From contig OZ231126.1 of assembly GCA_965153355.1 (NCBI GenBank), forward strand, positions 26,164,001-26,228,000: 64,000 nt of DNA, written 5' to 3'. Numbering within the stretch: the stretch's first letter is position 1; every line of letters begins with the position of its first letter. This document shows, piece by piece, positions 61,555 through 64,000 of this stretch. The translations under genes and the position numbers were made by a program. The notes under the pieces are model-generated. The model searched no databases, was not told where the DNA came from, and worked only from the letters and a program-made list of their open reading frames with translations. Origin of the DNA: Flaccisagitta enflata. Its lineage: Eukaryota > Chaetognatha > Sagittoidea > Aphragmophora.

Positions 61555-62880
61555 TATAAGAACCTAGTTTATAAGAACATCAAGGCTTCGAATGGCCCCA
61601 AAATTAATCTTAAGAACAAATCTTAAGAAAAAAATTTTGCTTAAAGTAACATTTAAAGAACATTAACAAAACACTAACATTTTAGTATAATTAAGATGAA
61701 ATTTTTAATCTCTGATATAAATACCAAGAAAATATCCCCAGACATTAATGTTTAGCATTTGTTTAATAGTATTCAATAGAAATATATTCAATATAATCCA
61801 ATAATAACTATGGCAAAAAAAAAAACCGAACAGTTACTTCTTTTGCTCATAAATCCTCTGAAAATTCACCTAGTGTGCTTGAATTTTTACTGAAGTTACT
61901 TTTTGGTATCATTAAGCATCACTGAAAAAATCGATGACGTGCTCTAAATAGTTTAGGAATTATAGATTTTTTAAAAATGCTTGTCAGATGATCAGAAATT
62001 CATTGTACACACATAAGAATTTACAAAGATTGAATAAACAAACTTTGAAAAAACATACTAAATCTAGTCCAATTTTGATGAAATTTGAAGTGGAAGTAGA
62101 CCACATTGTTAGCAGGCTGTGGTACAAATTTTTTTTAGCAGAAACAGCAAGTTTTCTAAAAAAAAATTTTGTGGTTTTAAGAATGAGGTAAATGAAGATG
62201 AAATCTGAAATATAAATCAATGCTAAGGCCGTAGTTTTTTACCAATCATCATGATTTTTTAACTGGGAACTTTTGTACATATGGTTCATCTCCAGTAAAA
62301 TTTTTGTGAAGATTGAAGCATTTTTAGTCCCCCAAATTGCAAAAATATTCTAGGTAGCAGAGTATTTCTTATCCTGAGCAAGCTTACAATCAACCAATAT
62401 TTACCCCACTAGACCTTATCTGAGTAGAAACGAATTTTGCCTAGTATTAGTAAATAGCACCATCAGACTACAGTTAAAAAATCATGACAAAACTCCCAAA
62501 ACTTTTTGCACAAGGCTAATTTTACTAAAAATGGTATTATTTTGATTTAGGATAAACGTCATCTCTGGCAGTCCAAAAAAGAGGTGACTTCAGTAAAAAC
62601 GTGATAACGGCTAAAGTTTTTAACGGATTTTGATGAAATTTTAACCAGACATAGTCCAAATCATGGTCATCATTCACTGTAAATTTTATGCAAATTGGTC
62701 AACATCTTAATACGTTTTTGCTCTCTCAAAATTTGTTCGGTTTTTTATTTTGCCATAGTTGATATATTTTGAGGTTCCTTATAGTTATCATAGTATTTTG
62801 AATTAAGAACGCTCTAAGAATGTTGAAGGCTTCATTTGGCCTCAATAATAAGAACATGAATCCTTCAAGAAAAAAATGAA
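61555..62880. mobile_element. AT-rich inverted-repeat element, old
   Basis: ACTATGGCAAAA...AAACCGAAC (61807-61832) and GTTCGGTTTTTTATTTTGCCATAGT (62735-62760) are inverted. Inside, TTTTTACTGAAGTYACYTYTTTTTGG is also inverted (about 61888-61908 and 62573-62600). Outside, TAAGAAC...AAGGCTTCNNNTGGCC recurs in direct orientation at 61560-61620 and 62806-62870. Boundaries are uncertain; no protein frame. Confidence 0.55.
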
Positions 62881-62957
62881 GTTCTTTTTAAAAAAAAAAA
62901 GTGTAGTTGATATACAGTCGTTTATTGATTACTTTTCAAATGTTGAACTAAGCTCTG

Positions 62958-63110
62958 TAACAAGGCCGGATACACGGCACTCCAGTCGCAGACGGTTGGG
63001 CAGGAGTAGTTATGCAAAAACCGCTCGGAATTAAAAAATGTGACCGACTGACGGATGGACAGATGGACGGACATGGCAAGTTGTTGAGTCGCGTCTCCGC
63101 GACAAAAAAT
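62958..63110 (+). mobile_element. Family A copy 10, followed by a truncated head
   Basis: ACAAGGCCGGATACACGGCA, CCAGTCGCAGACGGTTGGGC, a short GACCGACTGACGGATGGAC run and the hairpin GTCGCG-TCTC-CGCGAC (63088-63103) then AAAAAA. Immediately after, AACAAGGCCGGATACACGGG (about 63117-63136) is the head of another copy cut off within 30 bp. Confidence 0.8.
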
Positions 63111-63144
63111 AGAAAAAACAAGGCCGGATACACGGGCCAAGACG

Positions 63145-63500
63145 GTGCGCCGAGCGTTATTTATTCATAGCTATTCCTAGCTCCATCAGACCTATCCCTA
63201 GCTCTATCAGACCATTCCTAGCTCTATCAGACCTATCCCGCCGAGCGTTATTTATTCATAGCTATTCCTAGCTCCATCAGACCTATCCCTAGCTCTATCA
63301 GACCATTCCTAGCTCTATAAGACCTATCCCGAGCTCCATCAGGCCTCTCCCGAGCTCTATCAGACCTTTCCCAAGCTCTATCAGACCTATCACCAGCTCT
63401 ATCAGACCTATCCCCAGTTCTATCAGACACATCCTAAGACCTATCCGACCTATCACCAGACCTATCCAACCTATCCCCAGCTCTAAAAGACCTAACCGTA
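63145..63500. repeat. 22-bp minisatellite with a 91-bp duplication
   Basis: Units of type TAGCTCTATCAGACCTATCC. A 91-bp block starting GCCGAGCGTTATTTATTCAT occurs twice (about 63150 and 63241). Asp-Arg-rich minus frames are repeat translations. Confidence 0.9.
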
Positions 63501-63504
63501 GCTG

Positions 63505-64000
63505 ATTATATTAGTATCATTTATGATATATATAATATATATGATATGATATATATGATATATGATATAATATATATGATATATATGATATGATATATAA
63601 GATATATATGATATGATATATAAGATATATATGATATGATACATGATATGATACATGATATGATATGATATATGACATGATATGATATGATATATGATAT
63701 GATATATGATATATGATATATGATATATGATATATGATATATGATATGATATATGATATATGATATGATATATATATGATATATGATATGATATATGATA
63801 TGATATGATATGATATATATGATACGATATATGATACGATATATGATACGATATATGATACGATATATGATACGATATATGATATATATGATACGATATA
63901 TGATACGATATATGATATGATATATGATTTGATATATTTAATATATATGATATGATATATGATATGATATATGATATGATATATGATATGATATATGATA
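63505..64000. repeat. AT-rich ATATGATATG array, runs off the window
   Basis: TATATGATATGA-type units in mixed phases, with ATACGATAT variants clustered at 63820-63905. Every unit is close to self-complementary, so the whole block can form cruciforms. The right end is not reached. Confidence 0.95.

Overview
The window reads as non-coding, repeat-saturated eukaryotic nuclear DNA, most likely from an animal with a large, satellite-rich genome. A marine invertebrate is my guess, but the species cannot be fixed from the sequence. I find no complete gene, no operon-like order, no tRNA or rRNA, and no CRISPR. Nearly all long open frames are translations of simple repeats. By hand summation, roughly 8-9 kb (about 13 percent) is microsatellite. 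The main types are (TC/GA)n tracts up to about 265 bp, (GT/CA)n, (TTTC/GAAA)n, (TTC/GAA)n and (GTT/CAA)n, with a terminal AT-rich block.

Between the microsatellites lie dispersed small mobile elements, many readable to their ends. Family A is about 150-265 bp with a covarying 3' hairpin followed by TAAAAA; about ten copies plus a divergent A2 subtype are present. Family B is a foldback element opening with GGGCAGCGG and a CCCC-GAA-GGGG-type hairpin, with tandem or palindromic interiors (6.6, 19.2, 21.2, 23.0 and 56.3 kb). A hAT-type MITE has 8-bp target duplications at 6.4 and 40.3 kb. There is a pogo/Tigger-like TA-flanked element at 12.7 kb, a 344-bp MITE at 20.65 kb, a 152-bp MITE at 57.0 kb, long foldbacks at 2.7, 54.1, 58.2 and 61.8 kb, and a 598-bp terminal-inverted-repeat element at 29.5 kb that carries protein-like sequence in both orientations. 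Nested insertions (B inside hAT-MITE, A inside A, foldback inside foldback) order the events.

Tandem arrays: a 44-bp minisatellite (17.15-18.06 kb), a 13-bp minisatellite open in all three forward frames (46.3-47.1 kb), a 162-bp satellite (47.1-47.8 kb), a 20-bp array of imperfect hairpins (55.9 kb), and 22-bp and AT-rich arrays at the right end. Tandem duplications built 7.5-9.2 kb and 9.95-10.8 kb.

Coding traces are few: a LINE-type reverse transcriptase C-terminal fragment (38.65-38.90 kb, minus), an unassigned helical peptide inside the 29.5 kb element, and two weak exon-like segments (44.2 and 48.4 kb, minus). Possible regulatory clusters (E-box/CCAAT, CRE) are at 5.9, 16.8 and 22.8 kb. 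The strongest lead for something undescribed is the architecture shared by families A and B: a covarying terminal hairpin, then a GTCC-type run, then an internal copy or complement of the hairpin arm.
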